This document shows positions 1 to 9,665 of a stretch of 64,000 nt of DNA, piece after piece. This stretch comes from Nostoc edaphicum CCNP1411 (GTDB taxonomy: Bacteria; Cyanobacteriota; Cyanobacteriia; Cyanobacteriales; Nostocaceae): NCBI RefSeq assembly GCF_014023275.1, contig NZ_CP054698.1, forward strand, positions 2,108,001 through 2,172,000, read 5' to 3'. The notes below the pieces were generated by a model. That model saw only the letters and a program-made list of their open reading frames with translations. It was not told where the DNA came from and did not search any database. The translations under genes and the position numbers were made by a program. The stretch's first letter is position 1. The number at the start of each line of letters is the position of its first letter.

Positions 1-3000
1 AATACCCGCATCATCAAAAAAGGCTTTTCCCCGACAGGCTGCGTAACGGATACTGCCGTCATCCCAAATAATTCGATATTCTAAATCATGCTCCAAGCCT
101 TCGTTAATCGCTCGACTTAATGATTGAGTTAGGAATCCCCGATCATCTGGATGCAGACGAGCTAAAATTGCTTCAGAAGTGCCAGCAAAGGTTTCCGGTG
201 TTAACCCAAATAGTTGATAAATCTGCTCATCCCAGTCAAAGCGATCGCTAGCGATATCCCAACTCCAAACACCGATTTGAGCAGATTTCAAAGCCAGGTT
301 GAGTTGTGCTTGGCTATTTTCCAAACCTTGATAAAGACAAGCATTTTCTAGAGAAATAGCAATTTGAACCGTCAAAATCTCCAGCGCAGAAAGTTTTTCC
401 TGTGTGAAGGCACTGGAGATTAAATTGTTTTCTAAATATAAAATACCAAGTAATTTCGACTGACGGGCGATCGGTAAACAAAGTACAGATTTAGGTTGTT
501 TTTGAATTATATACTCGTCTTTGGAAAACATATTTTCCTCAGTCGCATTCTGCAAAATCACAATTTCTTGAGTGCGCTGAACATAATTCAGTAATAATTG
601 AGGAATAACTTGTGAAATTTCACTCTCTAATACAAGTCGAGAAACATTGAGCTTTTCTGCTTGGGGATTAACCTTCGCTTCTACTTCAATCACCAGCTTT
701 TGCTCGTGTTCTAGCAATAAATAACCGATTTCTGCTCCTGCTTGCTCGACGACAATTTGCATTAATGTCTTCAACAACCGCGAAAAAACAATTTCACTAG
801 ATATAGTTTGAGAGGCTTTAACTATTGACAAAAAGTCTAAATGCTCACCTGTGGTAATAAACGTTCCATTAGAGACAAGCTGTTCTTGTGGCAATAGTTG
901 AGGATAGGATTCTTCTAAGTGCTTGACTTTAGCAAATGCCTCCCAACGCATATAGGCATTTTTAGCTACTTCCAAGTAGGTTTTGGCAATTAATTCAAAC
1001 TCTCGCTCAAAGTAAAAGTTAGCAGCTAGCTCATTAGCTAAAGCTTCATATTGTACAAATCCCTGCTCACGGGCTGAAGTAATTGATTGCTCATACAAAC
1101 GCATTGTTTCCAAATCCCGACCTGCAATTCGAGCTATTTCAGCAGCTACTAATTGAGACTTATGTAAAAAGTTTTCAGGACAGTGTTTAGCCCAGTATTG
1201 CAATTGTTGCTGATGTGATTCTAGGGTTTGTAAAAACTGTTCTTGCTCTTGAGAAGATACTGTTGGATAAAGAGCCGTTAGAGTCAATGAGTAATATAAA
1301 ACATAATCTGTTTCAATCGGTAATGCCAGTGTCGTAACTGGAAACTTGGATAATTCTAAAGCACAATTAAGAGCCTCTATATACTGTCGATATGTAAAAA
1401 GGATAATTAATTTGATAATGTGATAAAAAATAATTCCACTAACAAACCCTGCATCTGTAATAATAGATAAAGCGCGTGATTCATCAAAATTATCATCACT
1501 TAGAGTCAGATTTTGGTGAGTTAGTCCGCGCAGATTCATCAGTAGCATCTGCTGTAGTCTGATTGTCTGATAGACAGCCTCATGTTTAGACTGGCGGGCA
1601 AATGCGATATATTTTTCTAGAGATTTGTATGTATCTGAAAGTGGATAGCCTAACTGGATAATTTGCCACGATCCTTGATAACCGTTGTAGTTTGCCATCG
1701 TCACATCGCCTGCTTCTACACAGCCGATAAATCCCCGCTCTAAAAAGGGAATATCGGTGGCAATATGGTTACACCAAACGTTAATATGACTTCCATGAAT
1801 ATGTAGAACAACTCCTCTAAGTTTCAAATCATTTAACTTTTCATTTAATTGAATTGTCATCTCAGAAAATGCGTAGCCTGTAGGAATATCATGGAAGATA
1901 GAAACCAACAACATCGCATACATGCTGTAAGCAAAACATGAATCTTCTGTATTACCAAACTTAAGTGAGTAGTTGACTGCTTTGAGTACGACTAAAGGAA
2001 AAATATTAGGTCTACCGAGATAAGTAGGTGGCCCCAAAGTTGTCAACAGACTAATTACTGTTTTAATATTGGGGTCTTGAATTATTGGTGCATCAATTAA
2101 ATCAGAAACTTGTCTCTTATCTAGATTAGTTAATACCTGGTTTTTTTCAACTGCGATCGCACCTTGTATTTGCTCATTTGAATCAGGAAATATCACACCA
2201 AAAATTCTTAAAGCTGCTAATCCCAATATCAACGCCTCTTCATACCTACCTGCGACTTGGTAGAGTCTGATTTGCAGCATATAAATATTAGCTTTTTCAA
2301 TATATGATTCTGCTTTAATCAATAGTAGTTCAAATAATTCTTCCGCTTGTTCTAAATTGCCTGTTAAGAATTCACACTCAGCTAGTTCTCTAAATAAACT
2401 AAACGTTTGTTCATATTGTTCAATCCAAGCATTTTCACCTAAAAGATGCATGGCAACACTAAAAAACTTTTTAGCAGGAGTATAGGCTGTAGATGCTTTT
2501 GCTTTCTTCCCAGCAATTAAATTCAATCGTACTAATTCATCTTTTTCTGTCTGCTCAATAATTATATCTACCGCGAGATTGAGTTGATTGACTAAATCAA
2601 AAATTTGCTCATTCACTTGTTCATAACTAGCATTCTTCAGCAAAAGCTGCCCAATCTTCAGATGCACTGCCGACTTGAATTCATCAGCAATTAAGGCATA
2701 AGCAGCTTGCTGAACTCGGTCATGGTAGAAACGATAGTTTTTTTGGATACTTTCATCCGACTCTATAGGGATAATTAATCCTCTTAAAATTGCTTCAAAA
2801 AGTGCATCTACTGTTTTTTCAATAGATTGTTCTCCAACAAGTGCTAAAACTTCTAAATCAAAGCGATTACCAATACAAGAGGCTAACTTCAGTACTTGTT
2901 GAGTTGCAAGTGGAAGTTTTTGCATCCGCTCAATCATTAAATTGACAATATTATCTGTAATACCTTGGGCTTCAATCTCAGCTAGATCCCATTGCCAAAC

Positions 3001-4743
3001 ACCATCTTGATGATTAAAGTTCAGCAGATTTTCTTGATGTAATATTTTGAGAAATTCATTGACAAAGAAAGGATTCCCGTCAGTTTTTTGGATAATCAAT
3101 TTGGTAAGAGTTTCTACTTGTTCTGCTGAACTATGTAAGGTATCAGCAATTAACTGATTGACATAGATAGGATTCAACGGTGTCAGCAGAATTTCAGTTG
3201 TTCTTGCTCCATACTGGCGAACCTTATCTATCATTAGTTTGAAGGGATGTAACACATCTACTTCGTTATCTCGATACACCAAAATGAAGCAGAGATACTG
3301 GATACTAGAGCCAGTAATAATAGTTTGAATTAAATTCAAAGTAGCGCTATCTGCCCACTGCATATCATCTAAAAAAACAGTGAGTGGATGCTCTTTTTGA
3401 GCAAAGATGCTGATAAAGTTCTGAAACACTAAGTTGAATCGATTTTTAGATTCGGCAGGCCCCAACTCTGGTATATGAGGCTGTTTTCCAACAATTAGTT
3501 CAACTTCTGGAATTACATCTGTGATTAGTTTGCCATTGTTCCCTAATGCTGATTGTATTTGCTTTTTCCAGGTAGCAAGTTGATCTTCAGATTCAGTTAA
3601 AATTTGTCGAGCGAGTGTTTGAAAAGCTTGAACGATAGTGGAATAAGGAATATCTCGTTTATACTGATCAAACTTACCAGAGATAAAAACCCCGCGTTCT
3701 CTAACAATGGGCTTGTGAATCTCCTTAACAAGAGTTGATTTACCAACGCCAGCATAGCCAGAAACTAACACTATTTCTGGTTTACCTTGGCTAACAACTC
3801 GCTCAAATGCTTGTAAAAGCTTGGCAATCTCTAGTTCTCGCCCATACAATTTTTGAGGAATTTGAAAGCGCTCTGAGATATCTTGTTCACCCAAAACAAA
3901 GGATTGAATTTGTCCGGTTGTCTCCAATTGTTTTAAGCAACATTCTAAATCTAATTGCAAACCTAAAGCGCTCTGATACCTTTTTTCTGCAACCTTCGAC
4001 AGCAATTTCATGATGATGTCACAAAGCATTTGAGGAATATCAGAGTTTAGCTTTTTCGGCGATCGCGGAGATTTGGCAATATGACAATGCACCCACCCTA
4101 AGGGATCTTTACCTTGAAATGGTAGCTGACCTGTGAGCATCTCATAAAAGGTAACTCCCAGTGAATACAAATCGCTGCGATGGTCAATTCCTCGATTCAT
4201 CCGCCCGCTTTGCTCAGGTGATAAATAAGGTAAACTGCCTTCAATACGACTGGAACTGCTAACTATTTGCTGTTGGTATGGAATGAAGGCAGCAATTCCA
4301 AAATCGGCAATTTTTACCTGATTAGTTTCGAGGTTAATTAAGATATTTTGCGGCTTAATATCCTTGTGGACAATGTGATGAGTGTGAATTTGTGCCAGTC
4401 TGTTAGTGATTTCAATGGCAATCTTCAGAAACGGAATAGGCTGTTGAAATTGGTCTATGAACTGGTCGAGCGATCGCGCCTCAAAATCCTCCATAATTAA
4501 ATAAGGGATTCCCTGGTGCATCTCTAAAGCGTAAGCTTTGACTGCGGCGGCGGTGTTTAACCTTTGTGCGATCGCATATTCGTGTTTAAGTTGTTCAATA
4601 TTATTGGGTGTACACTGTTCTGGACGTAGGCTTTTGATAATTACCGGACATTGATCTTTAACCTTAATTCCCCGGTATATGACTGCTTTTACCCCTGCTT
4701 TTAACAAAGTGACAATTTTAAATCCGGGTAATGCAATCATCAT
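1..4743 (-). CDS. HstK-type Ser/Thr kinase-AAA-GAF-PAS hybrid kinase (C-terminus beyond window)
   Basis: The frame is open from an ATG at 4743 to the left edge, giving 1581 residues with no stop, so the gene continues outside. The N-terminal 270 residues are a eukaryotic-type protein kinase: ATP-binding Lys in VIIKSLR, catalytic loop HKDIKPQN, then DFG. A large AAA/ATPase module follows, with Walker A YAGVGKST near residue 330 and Walker B VFLDDMQWAD near 455, then a long helical region. A GAF domain lies at about 1300-1460 and a PAS/PAC domain from about 1465. In the HstK family known from Anabaena a histidine kinase domain ends the protein; here it would lie past position 1. The start is supported by GGAG eight bases upstream (complement of 4752-4755). 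Probably a cytoplasmic stress or metabolic sensor; the ligand is unknown. Confidence 0.88.
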   Translation of the reverse strand, partial: MMIALPGFKIVTLLKAGVKAVIYRGIKVKDQCPVIIKSLRPEQCTPNNIEQLKHEYAIAQRLNTAAAVKAYALEMHQGIPYLIMEDFEARSLDQFIDQFQQPIPFLKIAIEITNRLAQIHTHHIVHKDIKPQNILINLETNQVKIADFGIAAFIPYQQQIVSSSSRIEGSLPYLSPEQSGRMNRGIDHRSDLYSLGVTFYEMLTGQLPFQGKDPLGWVHCHIAKSPRSPKKLNSDIPQMLCDIIMKLLSKVAEKRYQSALGLQLDLECCLKQLETTGQIQSFVLGEQDISERFQIPQKLYGRELEIAKLLQAFERVVSQGKPEIVLVSGYAGVGKSTLVKEIHKPIVRERGVFISGKFDQYKRDIPYSTIVQAFQTLARQILTESEDQLATWKKQIQSALGNNGKLITDVIPEVELIVGKQPHIPELGPAESKNRFNLVFQNFISIFAQKEHPLTVFLDDMQWADSATLNLIQTIITGSSIQYLCFILVYRDNEVDVLHPFKLMIDKVRQYGARTTEILLTPLNPIYVNQLIADTLHSSAEQVETLTKLIIQKTDGNPFFVNEFLKILHQENLLNFNHQDGVWQWDLAEIEAQGITDNIVNLMIERMQKLPLATQQVLKLASCIGNRFDLEVLALVGEQSIEKTVDALFEAILRGLIIPIESDESIQKNYRFYHDRVQQAAYALIADEFKSAVHLKIGQLLLKNASYEQVNEQIFDLVNQLNLAVDIIIEQTEKDELVRLNLIAGKKAKASTAYTPAKKFFSVAMHLLGENAWIEQYEQTFSLFRELAECEFLTGNLEQAEELFELLLIKAESYIEKANIYMLQIRLYQVAGRYEEALILGLAALRIFGVIFPDSNEQIQGAIAVEKNQVLTNLDKRQVSDLIDAPIIQDPNIKTVISLLTTLGPPTYLGRPNIFPLVVLKAVNYSLKFGNTEDSCFAYSMYAMLLVSIFHDIPTGYAFSEMTIQLNEKLNDLKLRGVVLHIHGSHINVWCNHIATDIPFLERGFIGCVEAGDVTMANYNGYQGSWQIIQLGYPLSDTYKSLEKYIAFARQSKHEAVYQTIRLQQMLLMNLRGLTHQNLTLSDDNFDESRALSIITDAGFVSGIIFYHIIKLIILFTYRQYIEALNCALELSKFPVTTLALPIETDYVLYYSLTLTALYPTVSSQEQEQFLQTLESHQQQLQYWAKHCPENFLHKSQLVAAEIARIAGRDLETMRLYEQSITSAREQGFVQYEALANELAANFYFEREFELIAKTYLEVAKNAYMRWEAFAKVKHLEESYPQLLPQEQLVSNGTFITTGEHLDFLSIVKASQTISSEIVFSRLLKTLMQIVVEQAGAEIGYLLLEHEQKLVIEVEAKVNPQAEKLNVSRLVLESEISQVIPQLLLNYVQRTQEIVILQNATEENMFSKDEYIIQKQPKSVLCLPIARQSKLLGILYLENNLISSAFTQEKLSALEILTVQIAISLENACLYQGLENSQAQLNLALKSAQIGVWSWDIASDRFDWDEQIYQLFGLTPETFAGTSEAILARLHPDDRGFLTQSLSRAINEGLEHDLEYRIIWDDGSIRYAACRGKAFFDDAGI

Positions 4744-4927
4744 GCCAAATACTCCAGCCGTACTTTTTCAGGGATAATCCGAGCTTAATTATTGTATTTT
4801 AGATACATTTCTTTGGGCAGATGAAATTTAGATGATATCAGGTTCGGATAATCACTTCTGCTGACTCAAAAAGCAAAAATAGGCTAAAATTCAAGCAGAG
4901 TAAGCATTTCCCGCTCAGAGACTCCCC

Positions 4928-5668
4928 ATGTTTGATAACCTGCAAACCCAAATTTACCAACTAGAACAATTTGCCAACAGCCTCGTTTCTAACCAACTGA
5001 CACACCTTAGCATGGTGAGTGTTGGTATCATCTTTGCCGCTGGCTTGCTCACCAGTCTCACACCCTGTATGCTTTCTATGCTGCCAATTACCATTGGTTA
5101 CATCGGCGGTTATGAAGCCAAAAGCCGCCTGCAAGCAGCTGCCCAATCAACTTGGTTTGCTTTCGGATTAGCAACGACATTGGCAGGATTAGGGATTATA
5201 GCAGGTTTAGTAGGAAAAGTCTATGGTCAAGTGGGAATTGGTTTGCCGATTATCGTCAGCATTATCGCCATTCTCATGGGGCTGAACTTATTAGAAGCAC
5301 TACCTCTACAATTTCCATCCTTGGGCGAAACGAATTGGATTTCGCCAGATTTGCCGGCCGGATTGCGTTCCTATTTGCTGGGACTGACTTTCGGTTTAGT
5401 GGCATCCCCTTGTAGCACGCCTGTTTTAGCCAGCTTGTTAAGTTGGATTGCTAGCACACAAGACTTAATTTTAGGCGCTGTTTTGCTACTTTCTTACACA
5501 GCCGGTTACGTAACGCCGTTGATTTTGGCGGGTACTTTTACAGCTTCAATTAAAAAATTACTGGAATTGCGTCGCTGGTCTGGTTGGATTAACCCAGTTA
5601 GTGGGGCACTATTGGTAGGATTCGGTGTATTTTCCTTAATTTCTCGGATTCCCCTTGGCAGTTTTTAA
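4928..5668 (+). CDS. ccdA: Cytochrome c biogenesis thiol-reductant transporter CcdA
   Basis: 246-residue polytopic membrane protein of the CcdA/DsbD-beta family, which moves reducing equivalents across the thylakoid or plasma membrane to keep apocytochrome c haem-binding cysteines reduced (System II). Six hydrophobic segments are visible. The two redox-active cysteines fall in the expected proline-rich contexts: C47 in SLTPCMLSMLP and C162 in ASPCSTPVL. Length is normal for a stand-alone CcdA. The gene lies 29 bases before ccs1 on the same strand, the usual cyanobacterial pairing, which supports a shared role and transcript. Confidence 0.93.
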   Translation: MFDNLQTQIYQLEQFANSLVSNQLTHLSMVSVGIIFAAGLLTSLTPCMLSMLPITIGYIGGYEAKSRLQAAAQSTWFAFGLATTLAGLGIIAGLVGKVYGQVGIGLPIIVSIIAILMGLNLLEALPLQFPSLGETNWISPDLPAGLRSYLLGLTFGLVASPCSTPVLASLLSWIASTQDLILGAVLLLSYTAGYVTPLILAGTFTASIKKLLELRRWSGWINPVSGALLVGFGVFSLISRIPLGSF

Positions 5669-5697
5669 TATCAATACTTTGTTAGTTTTTACACATA

Positions 5698-7098
5698 ATG
5701 ACTTTAGAAGATTCAGCGTCCAAAGAATTAAAATGGTGGGCATTACCTGGGAAGTTCTTACGCCAAGAGCTTTTGCCTGTACTGACTAACTTACGATTAG
5801 CGATCGCACTACTGCTATTGATTGCGATCTTTAGCTCTACCGGTACTGTAATCGAGCAAGGTCAATCACCCGCATTTTACCAAGCCAACTACCCAGAACA
5901 TCCAGCTTTATTTGGTTTCTTAACTTGGAAGGTAATTCAGGTAGTTGGATTAGACCATGTATATCGTACCTGGTGGTTTCTGGCATTACTCATCTTATTT
6001 GGCACTAGCTTAACTGCTTGTTCTTTTACCCGTCAGTTACCAGCCTTAAAAGCTGCCCAGCGCTGGAAATATTACGAAGAACCACGGCAATTTCAAAAGT
6101 TAGCTTTGAGTGCAGAACTAGATACTGGTTCCCTAGATTCCTTAAGCCAGATATTACAGAAACACCGCTATAAAATTTTTCCAGATCCAGAAAAAGCAAA
6201 TCTCCTCTACGCCCGTAAGGGAATAGTTGGACGCATCGGCCCAATTATCGTTCATATTGGCATCGTCGCTATTTTGCTAGGGGGAATTTGGGGGGCGATG
6301 ACTGGGTTTTTGGCTCAAGAAATGGTTGCCAGTGGCGATACATTTAAAGTGACAAATATTGTCGATGCTGGCCCTTTAGCAGCAGCCCAAGTCCCGAAAG
6401 ATTGGTCTGTGCGTGTCAATCGTTTTTGGATTGACTACACTCCATCTGGCGGCATTGATCAATTTTATTCGGATATGTCTGTCTTGGATAATCAGGGAAA
6501 GGAAGTTGACCATAAGAAAATTTTTGTCAACGAACCTCTGCGCTATCATGGCGTAACTTTCTATCAAACTGATTGGGGAATTGCAGGTGTTCGCGTCCAA
6601 TTTAACAATAGCCCCATTTTTCAGCTACCGATGGCGCAATTGAACACCAACGGGAACGGGCGCATTTGGGGAACCTGGGTTCCAACTAAACCAGATTTGA
6701 GTGAGGGTGTCTCTCTGTTAGCGAAAGACTTGCAAGGAATGGTATTAATTTATGATGCCACTGGCAAACTCGTTGATACAGTCCGTACTGGGATGTTCAC
6801 CGAAATCAATGGCGTGAAGCTGAAAATTCTGGATGTCATTGGTAGCACTGGCTTACAAATTAAAGCCGATCCAGGCATCCCAATTGTTTACACAGGGTTT
6901 GGTTTGCTAATGCTGGGTGTGGTGATGAGTTACTTTTCCCACTCGCAAATATGGGCATTACAAAAAGGCGATCGCTTATATGTTGGTGGCAAAACTAATC
7001 GCGCCCAAGTTGCTTTTGAACAAGAAGTTTTAGAAATTTTAGATCGCCTGAGTTCACAACCAAAAGGTGAGGAGAAAGAGACGGCGATTGAAGTTTAA
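5698..7098 (+). CDS. ccs1: Cytochrome c biogenesis protein Ccs1 (ResB family)
   Basis: 466-residue membrane protein of the ResB/Ccs1 family, the partner of CcsA in System II haem delivery and ligation to c-type cytochromes. Membrane segments appear near 35-50, 92-108, 181-203 and 395-413, with a large lumenal/periplasmic domain (about 205-390) before the last one. A histidine in the third segment (IIVHIGIV) fits the haem-handling role described for the family. It follows ccdA by 29 bases. CcsA is not in this window. Downstream DNA (7099-7201) holds only a repeat of the CTCTGCGAGACGCTTTGCG type. Confidence 0.93.
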   Translation: MTLEDSASKELKWWALPGKFLRQELLPVLTNLRLAIALLLLIAIFSSTGTVIEQGQSPAFYQANYPEHPALFGFLTWKVIQVVGLDHVYRTWWFLALLILFGTSLTACSFTRQLPALKAAQRWKYYEEPRQFQKLALSAELDTGSLDSLSQILQKHRYKIFPDPEKANLLYARKGIVGRIGPIIVHIGIVAILLGGIWGAMTGFLAQEMVASGDTFKVTNIVDAGPLAAAQVPKDWSVRVNRFWIDYTPSGGIDQFYSDMSVLDNQGKEVDHKKIFVNEPLRYHGVTFYQTDWGIAGVRVQFNNSPIFQLPMAQLNTNGNGRIWGTWVPTKPDLSEGVSLLAKDLQGMVLIYDATGKLVDTVRTGMFTEINGVKLKILDVIGSTGLQIKADPGIPIVYTGFGLLMLGVVMSYFSHSQIWALQKGDRLYVGGKTNRAQVAFEQEVLEILDRLSSQPKGEEKETAIEV

Positions 7099-7099
7099 A

Positions 7100-7200
7100 C
7101 CCATAGCAGAGTAGAACACAGAGTAATCCTCCGCGTTCCTCTGCGATTTCCTTCTCTGCGAGACGCTTTGCGAATGCGCCCCTTTGCGTTTAAAACTTAC
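7100..7200. repeat. Dispersed CTCTGCGAGACGCT-type repeat
   Basis: The gap between ccs1 and queF contains TTCTCTGCGAGACGCTTTGCG. Close relatives occur at about 19560-19595 (reverse orientation), 52866-52900 and 58846-58880. This is a dispersed, GC-rich, partly palindromic intergenic repeat; no gene or promoter is evident in it. Confidence 0.6.
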
Positions 7201-7201
7201 C

Positions 7202-7615
7202 TTACTTTTGGTGACGCACTTCAACCACAGTATGTACATTACCGCGAGGCGTAAAATCTGCTTTCACAGTGACTTCCAACGGATCACAAGCAGCTACAAA
7301 ATCATCCAAAATTTGATTAGCAGACTCTTCGTGGGAAATATAGCGATCGCGGTAACTATTAATATAAAGTTTGAGTGCCTTCAATTCCACTACCCGTTCA
7401 TCAGGTACATAGCTAACGTAAATTGTCGCAAAGTCAGGATAACCGGAAAACGGACATTTACAGGTAAATTCCGGCAAAGTAATGTTAATGTCATATCGTC
7501 TGCCCACACGCGGATTCGGAAAAGTAATTAGTTTACCTTCCGCAATGTCGCGTTCGCCATACTTCATTTCTTGGCTTGCTTGAGATGCACTTTCAGATAA
7601 TTTATCGGTTGTCAT
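7202..7615 (-). CDS. queF: NADPH-dependent 7-cyano-7-deazaguanine reductase QueF
   Basis: 137-residue short-form QueF, which reduces preQ0 to preQ1 in queuosine biosynthesis. The catalytic pair is visible: C54 in CKCPFSGYPDFA and D61 seven residues later, matching the Cys55/Asp62 spacing of the Bacillus enzyme. Downstream are ELKALKLYINSYRDR and SHEESANQI, which carry the family's substrate and NADPH-binding residues. The ATG at 7615 abuts a run of TCATTTG heptamers, so the 5' leader is repeat DNA. No preQ1 riboswitch was recognised upstream. Confidence 0.95.
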   Translation of the reverse strand: MTTDKLSESASQASQEMKYGERDIAEGKLITFPNPRVGRRYDINITLPEFTCKCPFSGYPDFATIYVSYVPDERVVELKALKLYINSYRDRYISHEESANQILDDFVAACDPLEVTVKADFTPRGNVHTVVEVRHQK

Positions 7616-7722
7616 TTGTCATTTGTCACTTGTCATTTGTCATTTGTCATTTGTCATTTGTCATTAGTTTACGTCCTTTTAGTAATTTTGTAGCTTGTTA
7701 ACTCCTAACTCCTAACTTCCCC
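7616..7722. repeat. Short tandem repeats (TCATTTG heptamer; CTAACTC type)
   Basis: Positions 7616-7665 contain about seven near-perfect copies of the heptamer GTCATTT/TCATTTG, one with a C substitution. A short AACTCCTAACTCCTAAC run follows at 7698-7716. This is the short tandemly repeated repetitive DNA typical of heterocystous cyanobacteria. It separates queF from the gene upstream. Confidence 0.9.
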
Positions 7723-8124
7723 TCAATACTCTTCCTTCTGCCAATCGGGACAATTCTCATCTTCACAACCGTTGGGATGCATAGCACAAACTAACAAATT
7801 ACCACCATAAACTTGACCGTGGTAGTGAGTACAACCAATACAGGCAGGATTCTTTTCGGCTGTGGGTTCAACTGAATAGGGAAAACCCGGATCTACATCT
7901 GCTACAATGTCTTCCAGTTCCCAGTAAGCTTCCAACATTGGTTCAGCCAAATCCTGTAAATACTGATCGACTTCAGTGAAAATGTTACTGTGTACTTGCT
8001 CAGTGACTTCTTCCGTTAACTCAAAAAATGCGTCAACCACTTCACCCATTCCCAGGAAGAAACGCTCTACTTCATCAGCCACTGTTTCAACGATTTCTAC
8101 TAAATCTTTTTGCCACTGTTCCAT
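7723..8124 (-). CDS. Conserved protein with acidic helical N-half and Cys/His-rich C-terminus
   Basis: 133 residues. The first 80 are very acidic and predicted helical. The C-terminal 50 carry a Cys/His cluster: ACIGCTHYHG, then VCAMHPNGC and ENCPDW, spaced like a zinc or iron-sulfur binding knuckle. No catalytic motif is recognised and no function is assigned. Regular codon use, an ATG start and a position among other minus-strand housekeeping genes make it a real gene. Confidence 0.75.
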   Translation of the reverse strand: MEQWQKDLVEIVETVADEVERFFLGMGEVVDAFFELTEEVTEQVHSNIFTEVDQYLQDLAEPMLEAYWELEDIVADVDPGFPYSVEPTAEKNPACIGCTHYHGQVYGGNLLVCAMHPNGCEDENCPDWQKEEY

Positions 8125-8280
8125 AAACTTGACACCTTTGCAGGCTATAAACAGGACGCTTTGTGTTATCTGGCTTGAAGCACTAAATTACACACTAGGC
8201 AATGTATCTTATCAAGTTTCTATCCGAAGTGTCATGTCAAGATGCCACTGATTGCTAATATTTCGATCAAAAAATGCTTT

Positions 8281-8667
8281 TTATTGATCGCGTTGCAATC
8301 GTTTTAACTCGTCTTGCAGGTTTAGCACTTCTTGGCGTAACTTATCTACATTCTCATCAGTTGATGCCTCTTTCACCGTTGGTTCTTCATCGTCCTCTAA
8401 AATTTCAATGCGGCGAGGTTCAGAAGGGGGTGTTGTCTCAGAGGTTTCAGCAGATGGTTGGGCTTGTTGGGCTTGCTTCATCATCTCTTCAACGAAGCGG
8501 CGGGCTTCTTCGGTGTTCATTTCGCCCTTGGCAACCATTTCATCTGCCAGTTTTTGGACTTGCGATCGCACTTGGGCTAATTTTCCCCCTGCTTTCTCAC
8601 CTGCGTAAGAAGCTAATCCAACACCGAGGTAAAAAGCTTTTTGAACAATATCTCCAAAACCAGGCAT
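8281..8667 (-). CDS. Phasin-like small helical protein
   Basis: 128 residues. The N-terminal half (KAFYLGVGLASYAGEKAG, then an amphipathic helix with LADEMVAKGEMNTEEARRF) resembles the phasin/PhaF-like family of small helical proteins. A proline/glutamate-rich linker follows (about 70-105), then a heptad coiled coil at the end (VDKLRQEVLNLQDELKRL). It could bind lipid or polyhydroxyalkanoate surfaces, but the family is loosely defined. The SRP RNA gene lies just upstream on the same strand. Confidence 0.7.
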   Translation of the reverse strand: MPGFGDIVQKAFYLGVGLASYAGEKAGGKLAQVRSQVQKLADEMVAKGEMNTEEARRFVEEMMKQAQQAQPSAETSETTPPSEPRRIEILEDDEEPTVKEASTDENVDKLRQEVLNLQDELKRLQRDQ

Positions 8668-8690
8668 TGTTGCTGACCGCTCCTAAAAAT

Positions 8691-8783
8691 AGGGCGACCC
8701 GGAGACTACGCCTACCACAAGCCTCCCGTGTTGCTGCTACCTTCCGGTTCTGACAAGATTTGGGTGTTGCGATCGCATAGATC
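8691..8783 (-). ncRNA. ffs: Signal recognition particle RNA (4.5S type)
   Basis: The minus strand reads GTCAGAACCGGAAGGTAGCAGC (complement of about 8733-8754), the near-invariant apical loop of bacterial SRP RNA that binds Ffh. The flanks can pair into the long hairpin: GCGATC at about 8776-8771 with GGTCGC at about 8699-8694. The helix is followed by TATTTTT, a natural terminator. A TATAAG element lies a few bases before the proposed 5' end. The ends are estimates to within roughly ten bases. The RNA is universal and is expected once per genome. Confidence 0.88.
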
Positions 8784-8826
8784 CAGGTCTTATAAAAGCA
8801 TAGCATTAAAATCCAGTAAGTGTGTG

Positions 8827-9093
8827 TTATTCCATAACAATTCGCCATTCATAAAGTTGATAGTTGACGCAGCCGTGTTTCACCAACGGGTCATCAGCTA
8901 CAATCGCTTCTGCTTCAGCCTTTGAGGTTGCCTCAAACAGCAACATCCCGCCTCTTTGCTCCGCCCAATAGCCTGTTCGGGCTTTGTGTCCTTTAGTAAT
9001 CAAGTCCTGAATGTAGGCTTTGTGGGCAGGTACATATTGGTCAAAGGTAGGTTTATCGACTTTGCCCTCTTCAATTTTGACAAACCAAGGCAT
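8827..9093 (-). CDS. YciI-like (YCII domain) protein
   Basis: 88-residue YCII-domain protein, the full length of the family. It has the conserved His after the first strand (PAHKAYIQDL), the GGMLLFEATSKAEAEAIVADDP stretch with its conserved Asp, and a final YQLYEW strand. Relatives are ferredoxin-like-fold dimers with a His-Asp putative active site and mostly unknown substrates. It begins 17 bases after the end of the next upstream minus-strand gene, so the two may be cotranscribed. Confidence 0.85.
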   Translation of the reverse strand: MPWFVKIEEGKVDKPTFDQYVPAHKAYIQDLITKGHKARTGYWAEQRGGMLLFEATSKAEAEAIVADDPLVKHGCVNYQLYEWRIVME

Positions 9094-9110
9094 AAGCGTT
9101 TTAACTCCAG

Positions 9111-9545
9111 TTACAACTGTGGTTGCGATCGCAATTCTTGTAATACTCCCTGCAAAAATTTACCCCATTCTGCCGCCAAAGGGATTTCTGTAAACGGAAC
9201 CCGCACTGAGCCAGTAGATTCGGAAAATAGAAATTCTAATTCTATAGAACGACCTTTCTCCGGTGGATTCTCTACATCTACTGATTTGTCATTAACTAAA
9301 AGCTCGATTTGTTTGATATCAAGCAAAGAGAATGTTTCTAGTTTAATCGGCCCTTTAGGCGTGGGTTTTCCCCAAGTTAGATTATTGCCTTTTTGACCTA
9401 GTACAGAATAAATATCATACTTAGCTCGTTCAAATTGCTCTGCCCAGGCGCGATAGGCTTCAACTTTTTGATACTCCTTCGAGCCTTGCCAAGCCAACCA
9501 GAAAAACATTACTAATAGGGGCAACCACAAAAGACCACGTTCCAT
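9111..9545 (-). CDS. Hypothetical membrane-anchored protein
   Basis: 144 residues with one N-terminal membrane segment (LLWLPLLVMFFWLAW, about residues 4-20), probably an uncleaved signal anchor, then a soluble domain of about 120 residues with alternating strands and no recognisable catalytic motif. ATG start at 9545, upstream of and close to the YciI-like gene on the same strand. Function unknown; probably conserved only in cyanobacteria. Confidence 0.7.
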   Translation of the reverse strand: MERGLLWLPLLVMFFWLAWQGSKEYQKVEAYRAWAEQFERAKYDIYSVLGQKGNNLTWGKPTPKGPIKLETFSLLDIKQIELLVNDKSVDVENPPEKGRSIELEFLFSESTGSVRVPFTEIPLAAEWGKFLQGVLQELRSQPQL

Positions 9546-9665
9546 CGTTTAAAAAAATCCTCAGTCCTGAGTGAAACTTGTAACTAAAAGTGCAAAATCC
9601 ACCAACAAGTGATGCAGATAAGTTATGGTAGTGAGCAAACTGGCAAAAAGCGGTGATGAGTTAAT

